From NCBI RefSeq assembly GCF_013302895.1, contig NZ_VJOK01000001.1:4238083-4302082 (forward strand): a stretch of 64,000 nucleotides of DNA. Reading direction: 5' to 3'. The stretch is from Streptomyces albus subsp. chlorinus. GTDB lineage: Bacteria > Actinomycetota > Actinomycetes > Streptomycetales > Streptomycetaceae. Shown here in pieces: positions 1-6,141 of this stretch (position 1 is the stretch's first letter; each line of letters begins with the position of its first letter). The notes under the pieces are model-generated. The model saw only the letters and a list, made by a program, of their open reading frames with translations, was not told where the DNA came from and did not search any database. A program made the position numbers and the translations under genes.

Positions 1-297
1 CGCGATGCACAGCTAACCCGCTTTGCGTCGCGCTATCCCGCTGAGGCCAACGCAGTAGTTAACGCGCTCTCGAAGGTGCGCTACTACAAGGGTGAGCCTG
101 ACGAGTTCACTTGTGCTTGCGGCTCCGTCGCTGATGAGTGGCAGCTAGTCATTCTCGCTGACGTTGAGGGTCCCGCATTCCTGCCCTACAGCGAAGACCC
201 GGACGATTACCAAGCTTTCTGTACTCCGTGCGCGCTGGACGTGTGCGCTGACCGACTTACCCGCCTGAACGCATGGCGCTTCGAAGGGGGCAACTGA
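1..297 (+). CDS. Hypothetical element protein with cysteine pairs (5' end outside window)
   Basis: The frame is open from the first base (reads RDAQLTRFASRYPAEANAV...), so the gene very probably begins left of the window; the GTG at 76 is internal. The visible 98 residues contain CAC (in FTCACGS) and CTPC-ALDVC motifs, which could form a small zinc-binding fold, and are otherwise acidic. The stop is followed after one base by the GTG of the next gene, so the two are probably translated together. I do not recognise the family. Confidence 0.6.
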   Translation, partial: RDAQLTRFASRYPAEANAVVNALSKVRYYKGEPDEFTCACGSVADEWQLVILADVEGPAFLPYSEDPDDYQAFCTPCALDVCADRLTRLNAWRFEGGN

Positions 298-298
298 C

Positions 299-718
299 GT
301 GTCTTACTACGACTGGCGAAACCTCAGCGGCAAATGCGACTGGTGCGGGGAAGAGCTAAGCGGACGTAGAGAGCGGTTCTGTGGTAATGCCTGCCGCCTA
401 GCGCTGCGTCGTTCCGAGAAGGCACAGAAGCGTCAGCGTGCCTGTGGGCTATGCGGACAGTCGTTCATCCCCCAGCGTCCCCGGCAGAAGTTCTGTGACT
501 ACTACGAAGACGCTGACGATATCTGCCGCGAAAAGCAAGATGACAGGGATGAAGACCAAGAGCTAGCCGAGATGGACCTAGCGGAGCGTCGTGACGCTTG
601 CTGCGAACAATGCGGCAAGGCCGTTAAGCGCGCTGCCACGGGCCGTGTGGCGAAGTATTGCGGAAACCTCTGCCGACAGAAGGCGTACTACGAGCGCAAG
701 AAGGGACAGGCGCTATGA
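299..718 (+). CDS. Small protein with three zinc-ribbon-like Cys clusters
   Basis: The 139-residue protein has three repeated cysteine modules: CDWCGEEL...FCGNAC near the start, CGLCGQSF...FCDYY in the middle, and CEQCGKAV...YCGNLC near the end. Each looks like a treble-clef or zinc-ribbon knuckle of the kind seen in phage-encoded DNA- or RNA-binding proteins. The middle module is followed by a very acidic stretch. The last codons overlap the ATG of the next tiny gene (ATGA), indicating translational coupling. Exact function is unknown; nucleic-acid binding is inferred from the zinc modules only. Confidence 0.65.
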   Translation: MSYYDWRNLSGKCDWCGEELSGRRERFCGNACRLALRRSEKAQKRQRACGLCGQSFIPQRPRQKFCDYYEDADDICREKQDDRDEDQELAEMDLAERRDACCEQCGKAVKRAATGRVAKYCGNLCRQKAYYERKKGQAL

Positions 719-810
719 CCCGCATTGACGCTGCTTACGCGCTCTTTCTGTTCTCGCTGTCATCTGCCGCTATCACGCTGTACGCAGTGCTTCTGATGCT
801 GGCCGAATAG
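715..810 (+). CDS. 31-residue single-span membrane peptide
   Basis: The ATG overlaps the stop of the zinc-module gene (ATGA). It encodes MTRIDAAYALFLFSLSSAA followed by ITLYAVLLMLAE, essentially one hydrophobic helix. Very short membrane peptides are common in phage early regions, but none can be assigned here. Support is the stop/start overlap, the coherent hydrophobic composition and the element-like codon use. Confidence 0.45.
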   Translation: MTRIDAAYALFLFSLSSAAITLYAVLLMLAE

Positions 811-871
811 ACCATTTCCCCGCAGCGACACGGGCCGAATTGATGCGCGGGACCCGTAGAGCGCTGCACCA

Positions 872-904
872 GGGGCGGGGGCTGAGAGTGGCAGTCCCCG
901 CCCC
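872..904 (+). terminator. GC-rich hairpin between element operons
   Basis: GGGGCGGGG at 872-880 pairs with CCCCGCCCC at 896-904, followed by a C-rich run. It lies between the stop at 810 and a gene with a strong Shine-Dalgarno at 931. It could be a terminator or attenuator; there is no T-run. Confidence 0.4.
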
Positions 905-930
905 CCCCCTACTTCCAGAGGAGAACTCAC

Positions 931-1095
931 ATGGACCCGTACGCGGGATTGCACGCCGTGCGCGTGCTTGAGGCATTCACGCCTACGCCGAAGGACGAAA
1001 GAGAGCGTGAGACGGTCCTACGGTCCTTCGCCACGCTCAATGAGATTGCCCGGCTTTACAAGGAAGCCACGGAGAGCGCCAATGCGTGCGAGTGA
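931..1095 (+). CDS. 54-residue hypothetical element protein
   Basis: The ATG is preceded by a good Shine-Dalgarno (GAGGAGAA, about 7 bases upstream). The product, MDPYAGLHAVRVLEAF..., is a mixed-charge, probably helical polypeptide ending in NACE. The gene overlaps the next start by 14 bases, so the two are likely co-translated. Family not recognised. Confidence 0.55.
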   Translation: MDPYAGLHAVRVLEAFTPTPKDERERETVLRSFATLNEIARLYKEATESANACE

Positions 1096-1321
1096 TGAGC
1101 AGTACATAGACGACTTCGCGGCGGCATTCCTCGGAACCACTCAGCGCGACCCGCGCGGACGGGTTGAGTTGGTGCGCCTCTTCGCTGTGGTCTGTGAGTG
1201 GCTGCACATGAACGATCGATCCGGCATACCAATTGGCGCGTTCAATCGCCTGGTGCGCGCTGCGGGACTGGAAGTGAAGCACCGCCCCCAAGTCGTCTAC
1301 GGCATCCGAATCACCTACTAA
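1082..1321 (+). CDS. 79-residue hypothetical protein, possibly a small winged-helix fold
   Basis: The start is the ATG overlapping the previous gene (MRASDEQYIDDFAAAF). The protein carries ELVRLFAVVCEWLHMN then IPIGAFNRLVRAAGLEVKHR and ends RITY. The pattern helix - helix - VYGIRITY resembles small DNA-binding or regulatory phage proteins in which a helix pair precedes a beta hairpin, but this is inference only. It sits in a run of co-oriented small genes. Confidence 0.55.
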   Translation: MRASDEQYIDDFAAAFLGTTQRDPRGRVELVRLFAVVCEWLHMNDRSGIPIGAFNRLVRAAGLEVKHRPQVVYGIRITY

Positions 1322-1353
1322 GCCAGTAGGTGACCAACTTCGAAGGACTGACC

Positions 1354-1581
1354 ATGTGGACCAACCCGCCCATTAACCGAACCCCTGAGCGTCAGGCTAA
1401 GCACCTGACCGACCTTGCCCACGCGTGGCGCTATGACGCTGGCCTTGAGCACGCAATTGAGCTTGACGGCAAGGGCGTTGAGATCAGCGCGAGCGTGCGC
1501 ACTCAGATTGGCTACTACCGCCAGGGTAAGGCGGCTGCCGAACAGCTAGGCATGAACACCAGCGCGCCGGAAGGGAACTGA
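1354..1581 (+). CDS. 75-residue hypothetical element protein
   Basis: I chose the ATG at 1354 because AAGGA lies about 8 bases upstream; an in-frame GTG at 1330 lacks such a site. The product MWTNPPINRTPERQAKHLTD... is hydrophilic and helix-prone. The stop is two bases from the next ATG. No family recognised. Confidence 0.55.
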   Translation: MWTNPPINRTPERQAKHLTDLAHAWRYDAGLEHAIELDGKGVEISASVRTQIGYYRQGKAAAEQLGMNTSAPEGN

Positions 1582-1583
1582 CC

Positions 1584-2051
1584 ATGAACGCCATTGAGAA
1601 GGCCCGTGCTGCCGCTGAGAAGGCCGCACAGGAACTAGCCGCCCTTGAGACTGCCGAAGCCGAGAAGGCAGCACAGAAGGCCGCTGAGCGAGCCGAGAAG
1701 CAGCGGGCACTAGATGAGGAATTCCTTACGAAGTGGCAGGCGCTTGACGCTGAGCTACAGGCAGCCGGTTCGAAGTCTGCCGCTGATGTCGTCTATGAAG
1801 GCGGAGACGTAATTCAGGCTGTTGCCCTCTTCCACATTCAGCGAGCGAAGCGCAATGCCGTTCGGGCACACGCGCGGGCAGCGTACTTCCGGCTACACGG
1901 TGAGCACCCGGAAGACCGCTTTGCCATGGAGTTGACGTATCGGGAAATGCGGCTGGACCTTGAAGGCGCGATTAGCGGGGCTGCCGGTATGCACGCCGCT
2001 GACCTAGAGGACGCGCTTACGGCTGAGTGGACGGTGCCGGATGCTGAATGA
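1584..2051 (+). CDS. 155-residue protein with N-terminal Ala/Glu/Lys coiled coil
   Basis: Residues 1-60 are an almost pure A/E/K/Q/R helix (for example ARAAAEKAAQELAALE), which predicts a coiled coil. Residues 60-155 form a mixed domain with HIQRAKRNAVRAHARAAYFRLHGEHPEDRF. Such proteins in phages are often scaffold-like or accessory, but no motif decides. The 3' end overlaps the next gene by 11 bases. Confidence 0.6.
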   Translation: MNAIEKARAAAEKAAQELAALETAEAEKAAQKAAERAEKQRALDEEFLTKWQALDAELQAAGSKSAADVVYEGGDVIQAVALFHIQRAKRNAVRAHARAAYFRLHGEHPEDRFAMELTYREMRLDLEGAISGAAGMHAADLEDALTAEWTVPDAE

Positions 2052-2310
2052 CGTACTAGACCCCGGTCCCGATGGGCTGTACGTCTATGCCCCCCGTGAC
2101 ATCAACGGTGCCCCCGCCTACTCGAATACCCACACCCCCGCTGATGTCGTGTACCCCGTTCCGGGCGCTGCCCCGATGGTGCGCGAGACATACATCAAGC
2201 GAATGCCGGACGGCTCACAGCATCCGATGAAGGTATGGGCTCCGGATATTCCTACCGTTGCGCTGGACGTGCTACGCACGAAGCTAGCGGAGTACCTAGC
2301 CAGCGAGTAA
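2041..2310 (+). CDS. 89-residue hypothetical element protein
   Basis: The ATG lies inside the end of the coiled-coil gene. The product is rich in Pro, Tyr and Asp (GPDGLYVYAPRDINGAPAY) and ends in a helix DVLRTKLAEYLASE. It is the last gene before a hairpin terminator, so it closes the 1354-2310 operon. Function unknown. Confidence 0.55.
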   Translation: MLNDVLDPGPDGLYVYAPRDINGAPAYSNTHTPADVVYPVPGAAPMVRETYIKRMPDGSQHPMKVWAPDIPTVALDVLRTKLAEYLASE

Positions 2311-2322
2311 GACGACAGCGAT

Positions 2323-2356
2323 AAGGGCTGTGCCAACTGCCAGCGGTACAGCCCTT
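2323..2356 (+). terminator. Factor-independent-type terminator after the 1354-2310 operon
   Basis: AAGGGCTGT (2323-2331) is exactly complementary to ACAGCCCTT (2348-2356) across a 16-base loop, followed by CGCTATTGC. It lies 13 bases past the stop at 2310. Confidence 0.6.
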
Positions 2357-2523
2357 CGCTATTGCAAGATCACGTTCGAGCCGGCTGGAATATCGCATAT
2401 TCCTTGACCTGCAATCACTCCTCACAGTCACTTCGCTTTCGCCTGTGCTGTCGTTAAGCCCATGGCAAGCACTGAGGGCAGCACCAACAAGGCGTAGTGC
2501 ACAGTGACAGCGGGACGGCTCGA

Positions 2524-2652
2524 ATGAACGAGACTCACGCGCCACTGACGACAGCGGTAATGCGTTCTGACCGCGTAGGGGGTGGCGGGGGACCCCGACC
2601 CGCCCCCGGAAACAGTCGGCAGGGAGGTTTTCCGCTAGCCCCGCAACCGTAA
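2524..2652 (+). CDS. Possible 42-residue ORF, Gly/Pro-rich
   Basis: This ATG-started frame in the 2311-2734 gap encodes MNETHAPLTTAVMRSDR followed by a Gly-rich then Pro-rich tail. It has no clear Shine-Dalgarno, and the gap also holds an 11-codon ORF at 2461. The region ends in a strong terminator at 2684-2708, so something is transcribed through it; it may equally be a small RNA. Low confidence. Confidence 0.25.
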   Translation: MNETHAPLTTAVMRSDRVGGGGGPRPAPGNSRQGGFPLAPQP

Positions 2653-2683
2653 GGATTTGCGCGGAGCCGCATACCCATTCATT

Positions 2684-2708
2684 AGCCCCTGGTGCGACGC
2701 CAGGGGCT
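2684..2708 (+). terminator. Rho-independent terminator
   Basis: AGCCCCTGG (2684-2692) pairs with CCAGGGGCT (2700-2708) over a 7-base loop, then TTCTC. It separates the sparse 2357-2683 stretch from the next operon. Confidence 0.65.
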
Positions 2709-2734
2709 TTCTCGTGACCGAGGGAAGATTCCCA

Positions 2735-2962
2735 ATGACCTACCTTGACGACAATGACCGCGCACTGATTGAGCGCCTGGTGTCTGCCCGTCAGCGCATA
2801 AGGCAGATTGAGGCAGCCGAAGCACAGGCGCGACGGGATGCCGGATTGCCGCCGCTACACAAGGCGAATGGCCTGACAGCGCGCGAAGCCATGAGGCGCG
2901 TTTACGCAGCGGGCATGGACGCTCGTACCGCGCGTGAGTACATGGCTGGTGATTCCGAGTGA
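2735..2962 (+). CDS. 75-residue helical protein with possible C-terminal helix-turn-helix
   Basis: The ATG at 2735 follows GAGGGAAG by about 8 bases; the frame upstream runs through the terminator and is not likely coding. Residues 8-40 are a charged helix, and the C-terminus (LTAREAMRRVYAAGMDARTAREYM) resembles a short helix-turn-helix. It overlaps the next gene through GTGA, suggesting co-translation with the membrane protein at 2959. Confidence 0.55.
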   Translation: MTYLDDNDRALIERLVSARQRIRQIEAAEAQARRDAGLPPLHKANGLTAREAMRRVYAAGMDARTAREYMAGDSE

Positions 2963-3540
2963 AGCGCGACTATCTAGGTTGGGCTGCACTGGTTGCCGCA
3001 CTCGTAGGTACTGCATCCGCTGAGTACGACCTTGCCCGCGCGGCCGGATTCGGTCTGGTACTCGCCGGATGCGTCCCGGCTGCACTGGACGTGTACGCAC
3101 TCCGCGCATTCGCAGTGCACCGGGATGTGCCAGCCGTTGTGATTGCGCTGGTTCTCGTGAATGCGGCTGCACACCTGGTTGCATCCGGCCGCATTCCGAT
3201 GTCTGTTCTGTTGGTCATTGTCGTCAGCGCGATAGCCCCGCTGGTTCTGTGGCGCGTCAAGGCGCTGGGAAAGCCCGTGAACACCCCTCAGAAGGCCGAA
3301 GAGGCACCGGAGGTAGTCAGCGAGCCGAGAGCCCCGCGCAAGCCCGCTGAAAGCCGTACAGAGGTTCCGGTGAAGCGCACTCTGGCCGTGAAGCCTGACC
3401 CGCTGTTGCCGGATGCACGGCGGGTTGACTCCGAGATGCGCACCCGAACCGGCAAGGGTGCATCCCTCCGTGCACTCCAGACGGAATTGCGCATCGGGCA
3501 GGCGAGAGCCCAGCGCATCCGTGCTGCACTCGCTGTGTAA
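2959..3540 (+). CDS. DUF2637/SpdB-like membrane protein with C-terminal basic HTH-like segment
   Basis: This 193-residue protein starts at a GTG that overlaps the preceding stop. Residues 1-100 contain three to four hydrophobic helices (WAALVAALVGTASAEYDLAR, VIALVLVNAAAHLVASG, VLLVIVVSAIAPLVLWRV). Then comes a Pro/Lys-rich linker and a C-terminal stretch TGKGASLRALQTELRIGQARAQRI that looks like the winged-helix tail often found on Streptomyces transfer-associated proteins. This architecture is known from spread (Spd) proteins of actinomycete integrative elements and from some actinophages. It supports the mobile origin of the region; a direct role in transfer is inference. A strong terminator follows. 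Confidence 0.6.
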   Translation: MKRDYLGWAALVAALVGTASAEYDLARAAGFGLVLAGCVPAALDVYALRAFAVHRDVPAVVIALVLVNAAAHLVASGRIPMSVLLVIVVSAIAPLVLWRVKALGKPVNTPQKAEEAPEVVSEPRAPRKPAESRTEVPVKRTLAVKPDPLLPDARRVDSEMRTRTGKGASLRALQTELRIGQARAQRIRAALAV

Positions 3541-3542
3541 CG

Positions 3543-3582
3543 AGCCCCGTACCCGCTACCCCTCAGTAGCCGGTACGGGGCT
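3543..3582 (+). terminator. Strong rho-independent terminator
   Basis: AGCCCCGTACC (3543-3553) pairs with GGTACGGGGCT (3572-3582), followed by TTTTCCCTTTTT. It ends the 2735-3540 operon. Confidence 0.85.
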
Positions 3583-3706
3583 TTTCCCTTTTTAGCAGGA
3601 AATATGACTATTGCCCGGTTTCCTGTTCTCGCAAATCTTGGCCCTGGTCACCGTGCACGCATCGGGGGAGGCTGTAACGGGAACATCCCCGAGGATGGGA
3701 GGCGCA

Positions 3707-3898
3707 ATGAAGCTTCGGATGATCTCGAAAGAGTGCGACAAGAAGGACTGCCCGACCCTCTACGCCACGGACAGGGGGACGCTTCTGGTTCAAGGTGACA
3801 GGCCGGAAGACCACGGGCTGACGCTGCCCGCACATGAGGGGGTTGTTGAGATTCCCCTGTCTCTGATCAAGAAGGCAATTGCTGATGGGGTCATCTAG
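3707..3898 (+). CDS. 63-residue protein of the DUF6879-associated cassette
   Basis: The ATG has a strong GGGAGG six bases upstream (3697-3702). The product MKLRMISKECDKKDCPTLYA continues with TDRGTLLVQG and a C-terminal helix. Small proteins with a PTLYATDRGT-like motif are commonly encoded immediately before DUF6879 genes in actinomycetes, as here; their role is unknown. The 3' end overlaps the DUF6879 gene by 14 bases. Likely a three-gene regulatory cassette with the genes at 3885 and 4402. Confidence 0.65.
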   Translation: MKLRMISKECDKKDCPTLYATDRGTLLVQGDRPEDHGLTLPAHEGVVEIPLSLIKKAIADGVI

Positions 3899-4409
3899 GT
3901 CGCTGTCGGACCTCTTCGACTCGTTCGAGCGCGAAGCGTTCCGGCTCGAAACGCTGGACGACTACAGCAAGTCGGGCAGCGTTGAAGCGTACAAGGCATT
4001 CCTAGCCGGGGAGAGCAAGCCGGAAGGCTATAACTCCGATTGGGTGTCTGAGGTTCGCGGGTACGTGAATGAGGGAAAGCGTCTCTATCGTGTGCACATT
4101 CTCTCTCGTCCGCTGACTCCGTATCTGCGCTTCGAATTGGGGTGGGGCTACCGTACGAACATGCTCGGGGGTGAAGAGTTCTTCATTCTCGACACCACAG
4201 AGCGACCTAATCCGCTGGAAGGCGTAGACGACTTCTGGCTATTCGATAGCTTGTCCGCTGGCGTACTGCGCTACGATGATGCAGGAAAATTCCTCGGGGC
4301 TGATGTGCTTCCCGACGAACGAGCGGCAGAGTTCATCGCGCACAGGGACAAGGCTCTCAGCCACGCACAGCCGTTTACGGAATGGTGGGACAAGTACGGC
4401 GGTGAATAA
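3885..4409 (+). CDS. DUF6879 family protein
   Basis: The 174-residue protein begins MGSSRSLSDLFDSFEREAFR and contains the aromatic-rich pattern typical of DUF6879 (RLYRVHILSRPLTPYLRFELGWGY, then a DFWLFDS stretch and a C-terminal helix with HRDKALSHA). These proteins are frequent partners of XRE/DUF5753 regulators in actinomycetes; a toxin-like or signalling role has been proposed for the related DUF397 pairs but is unproven. I used the ATG at 3885 rather than the TTG at 3879. Its end overlaps the regulator by 8 bases, so the two are translationally coupled. Confidence 0.75.
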   Translation: MGSSRSLSDLFDSFEREAFRLETLDDYSKSGSVEAYKAFLAGESKPEGYNSDWVSEVRGYVNEGKRLYRVHILSRPLTPYLRFELGWGYRTNMLGGEEFFILDTTERPNPLEGVDDFWLFDSLSAGVLRYDDAGKFLGADVLPDERAAEFIAHRDKALSHAQPFTEWWDKYGGE

Positions 4410-5232
4410 GGGAGAGCTAGGCGCAGCACTCCGGGCACTGCGGAAGGCTTCTGGGAAAGAGGCCAAAGCTGTTGCCCGGAGTTCTGTCATGTCTGTAAGC
4501 AAGCTCAGCAAGATAGAAACCGGGAAGCTCTCACCATCTGCCGCTGACGTTGAGCGCATCCTTACGGCAATCGGTGTCTCGGATGAAGTGAAGGCAGAAT
4601 ATCTTGATCAGGCACGGGCTGAGGTCACCGAGGCTACGGCGTGGCGTCTTATTCAGCGTATGGGGCTGCACAGGGCGCAAGAACAGGTGAAAGCACTTGA
4701 GGCGCAGATGACCCGGCTAAAGGTGTTCCAACCGGCCCTGATCCCGGGACTTCTGCAAACCCCGGAGTACATTCATGCCATTCTGTCGCGCCATGGTCTC
4801 ACGGACGATGTACTCAACAAGACGACTCGTTCAAGGCTAGAGCGTCAGCGCGTGCTGTACGACGTGAACAAGGATCAACAGTTCGTGATAACTGAGAACG
4901 TCTTGCGCTGGCGCATTGTCTCGCCCGGCAGGATGGCGGAGCAAGTTGACCGGCTTATCTCGTTGTCGCGACTGTCTAACGTAGACGTAGCGGTTGTGCC
5001 TTTCTCGGCGCAACAGGCCGATATTGCGAATCATGCTTTCGTGATGCGGGATGAGCGAACGGTTACAGTCGAGACTGTTCACGCTGAGATCGTAGTTACG
5101 GACCCGAGAGACGTAGCTGAGTACGTCGAGAAGTTCGAACGGTTCTCCGCTGTGGCGTTGCACGGGGACGAAATGCGAGAAATGTTGGAAGAACTACGGA
5201 ACGAGCTTTTGCGGGAACAGGAAAACGGCTAG
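4402..5232 (+). CDS. XRE-family regulator with DUF5753 (Scr1-like) C-terminal domain
   Basis: The start is the GTG overlapping the DUF6879 stop; upstream in-frame ATGs lie inside that gene. Residues 1-65 form an XRE helix-turn-helix (LGAALRALRKASGKEAKAVA ... MSVSKLSKIETGKLSPSAAD). Residues 100-265 match the DUF5753 pattern, with FQPALIPGLLQTPEYIHAIL, SRLERQRVLYD, FVITENVLRWRI and an E-rich C-terminal helix. This two-domain regulator is abundant in Streptomyces and normally pairs with a small DUF397 protein; here the partner is DUF6879. It may control the element or its own cassette. Element-like codon use. Confidence 0.85.
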   Translation: MNKGELGAALRALRKASGKEAKAVARSSVMSVSKLSKIETGKLSPSAADVERILTAIGVSDEVKAEYLDQARAEVTEATAWRLIQRMGLHRAQEQVKALEAQMTRLKVFQPALIPGLLQTPEYIHAILSRHGLTDDVLNKTTRSRLERQRVLYDVNKDQQFVITENVLRWRIVSPGRMAEQVDRLISLSRLSNVDVAVVPFSAQQADIANHAFVMRDERTVTVETVHAEIVVTDPRDVAEYVEKFERFSAVALHGDEMREMLEELRNELLREQENG

Positions 5233-5241
5233 TTGGATCTG

Positions 5242-5260
5242 TCAGCCGCTCATAGGCTGA
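5242..5260 (+). terminator. Short inverted repeat after the regulator gene
   Basis: TCAGCC (5242-5247) and GGCTGA (5255-5260) flank a 7-base spacer 10 bases after the XRE stop. It could be a weak terminator or an operator for the downstream small-gene run. Confidence 0.35.
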
Positions 5261-5293
5261 TGACACCCACTGTCGAAGTCAAGGCAGGTCCCA

Positions 5294-5470
5294 ATGGCTG
5301 AGTCTTCCCGTATCGAAGTCTCAAATCACCCCCGTCCGCAAGACCTGAGTCAACTTCAGTCAGCGTACGTCATGCACAGGCAGGAATGCCGGATGTGCAC
5401 TCCAGAGCAGTCATGCGAAATGGCTAAGCGGCTGGAAAAGACGCGCGACGCTGCGGGGGTGGCCTCATGA
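5294..5470 (+). CDS. 58-residue hypothetical protein with Cys cluster
   Basis: The ATG lies about 7 bases after AAGGCAGG. The product MAESSRIEVSNHPRPQDLSQ ends in a segment with HRQECRMCTPEQSC that could bind a metal, then a charged helix. Its stop overlaps the next ATG (ATGA). This is the first of four overlapping tiny genes (5294-6028) at the element end. Confidence 0.5.
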   Translation: MAESSRIEVSNHPRPQDLSQLQSAYVMHRQECRMCTPEQSCEMAKRLEKTRDAAGVAS

Positions 5471-5622
5471 GTGCATGCGCTGAATGCGCCCGGCTGGCGC
5501 GAGAACGGAACGAAGCCCGTCTAGCGGGCAATCTGAGCCGAGTCATTGACTGCAACGTCTTGATCAGGCGACACCCGAACCACGACAAAAAGCCGGTTGC
5601 TGCGGCAAGGGAGAGCGCATGA
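5467..5622 (+). CDS. 51-residue hypothetical protein
   Basis: The ATGA overlap couples it to the preceding gene. It begins MSACAECARLARERNEARLA and has three cysteines, including CAEC. It overlaps the next start by four bases. No family recognised; support is the coupled arrangement. Confidence 0.45.
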   Translation: MSACAECARLARERNEARLAGNLSRVIDCNVLIRRHPNHDKKPVAAARESA

Positions 5623-5858
5623 CTCGCGCAACCTACCGATTTCGCGAGCACGCAATCAGGCCGGACCTTCGGCCGGAAGCTGAGCCGATTCTGTCGGCAA
5701 TGCAGTGCAAGTCATGCGGAGACACCAGCGAGAAGACCGAAGAGTTCGAGGACGGTACGGCGTGGGCGGCCAAGCACCTGAAAGCCAACCCGGACCATGC
5801 GGAATACCGAGAGCACATCACGCGCCCGTACTGGGCGGAACCGGGAGCGTGGCAGTGA
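5619..5858 (+). CDS. 79-residue DUF7848-like protein
   Basis: The product MTRATYRFREHAIRPDLRPE continues with MQCKSCGDTSEKTEEFED and HLKANPDHAEYREHITRPY. This pattern (RFREH.IRPD, CxxC, WA.KHLKA.P.H..YREHITRPY) recurs in small proteins of Streptomyces genomes and integrative elements, which I recall as DUF7848. The CxxC could be half of a zinc site. It is coupled by overlapping stop/start codons on both sides. Confidence 0.6.
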   Translation: MTRATYRFREHAIRPDLRPEAEPILSAMQCKSCGDTSEKTEEFEDGTAWAAKHLKANPDHAEYREHITRPYWAEPGAWQ

Positions 5859-6028
5859 TGGAGACGACGCAGCAACCCACAACGTGTGAGTGGGCACCGG
5901 GCACGGTCGGAGACGACGTGATGACCGTGCACATGGTCCGGGACGGCAAGCCCCTCTGTGGCGCGTCCGGAGATGTGGACTACTGGCAGCGTCGCGCGAC
6001 GTGCGCTGAGTGCCTGTCCAGCGAGTGA
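5858..6028 (+). CDS. 56-residue hypothetical protein with paired Cys
   Basis: The ATG overlaps the stop of the DUF7848-like gene by one base. The product METTQQPTTCEWAPGT ... VRDGKPLCGASGDVDYWQRR ... TCAECLSSE contains a CAEC near the end plus two further cysteines, consistent with a small zinc-binding protein. It is the last complete element gene before the nth junction. Confidence 0.5.
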   Translation: METTQQPTTCEWAPGTVGDDVMTVHMVRDGKPLCGASGDVDYWQRRATCAECLSSE

Positions 6029-6073
6029 CCCCGGCACGCTGAGGACGGCAAACATGGCTCAGCGCGTCGGTAC

Positions 6074-6116
6074 AGCCCCCGTCGTGTGCTTCCCCCGAAG
6101 GCATGCGGCGGGGGCT
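6074..6116 (+). terminator. Terminator separating element genes from nth
   Basis: AGCCCCCGTCG (6074-6084) pairs with CGGCGGGGGCT (6106-6116) with one G-U pair and a 21-base loop, followed by TCCTATG. It insulates nth from the element transcripts, so nth expression must come from the promoter immediately downstream. Confidence 0.6.
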
Positions 6117-6127
6117 TCCTATGCCCG

Positions 6128-6141
6128 TACGCTGGCCCCTA
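6128..6141 (+). promoter_or_regulatory. Putative leaderless -10 element for nth
   Basis: TACGCT at 6128-6133 ends seven bases before the ATG at 6141, the spacing expected if transcription begins at or next to the start codon. Because the 5' half of nth belongs to the element, this promoter would also be element-supplied. No clear -35 is visible; the region upstream is the terminator. Confidence 0.45.

Noticed and set aside
3604..3798. 64-codon ORF overlapping the start of the DUF6879 cassette
   Set aside because: The competing frame (3707) has a strong ribosome site and family-like sequence.
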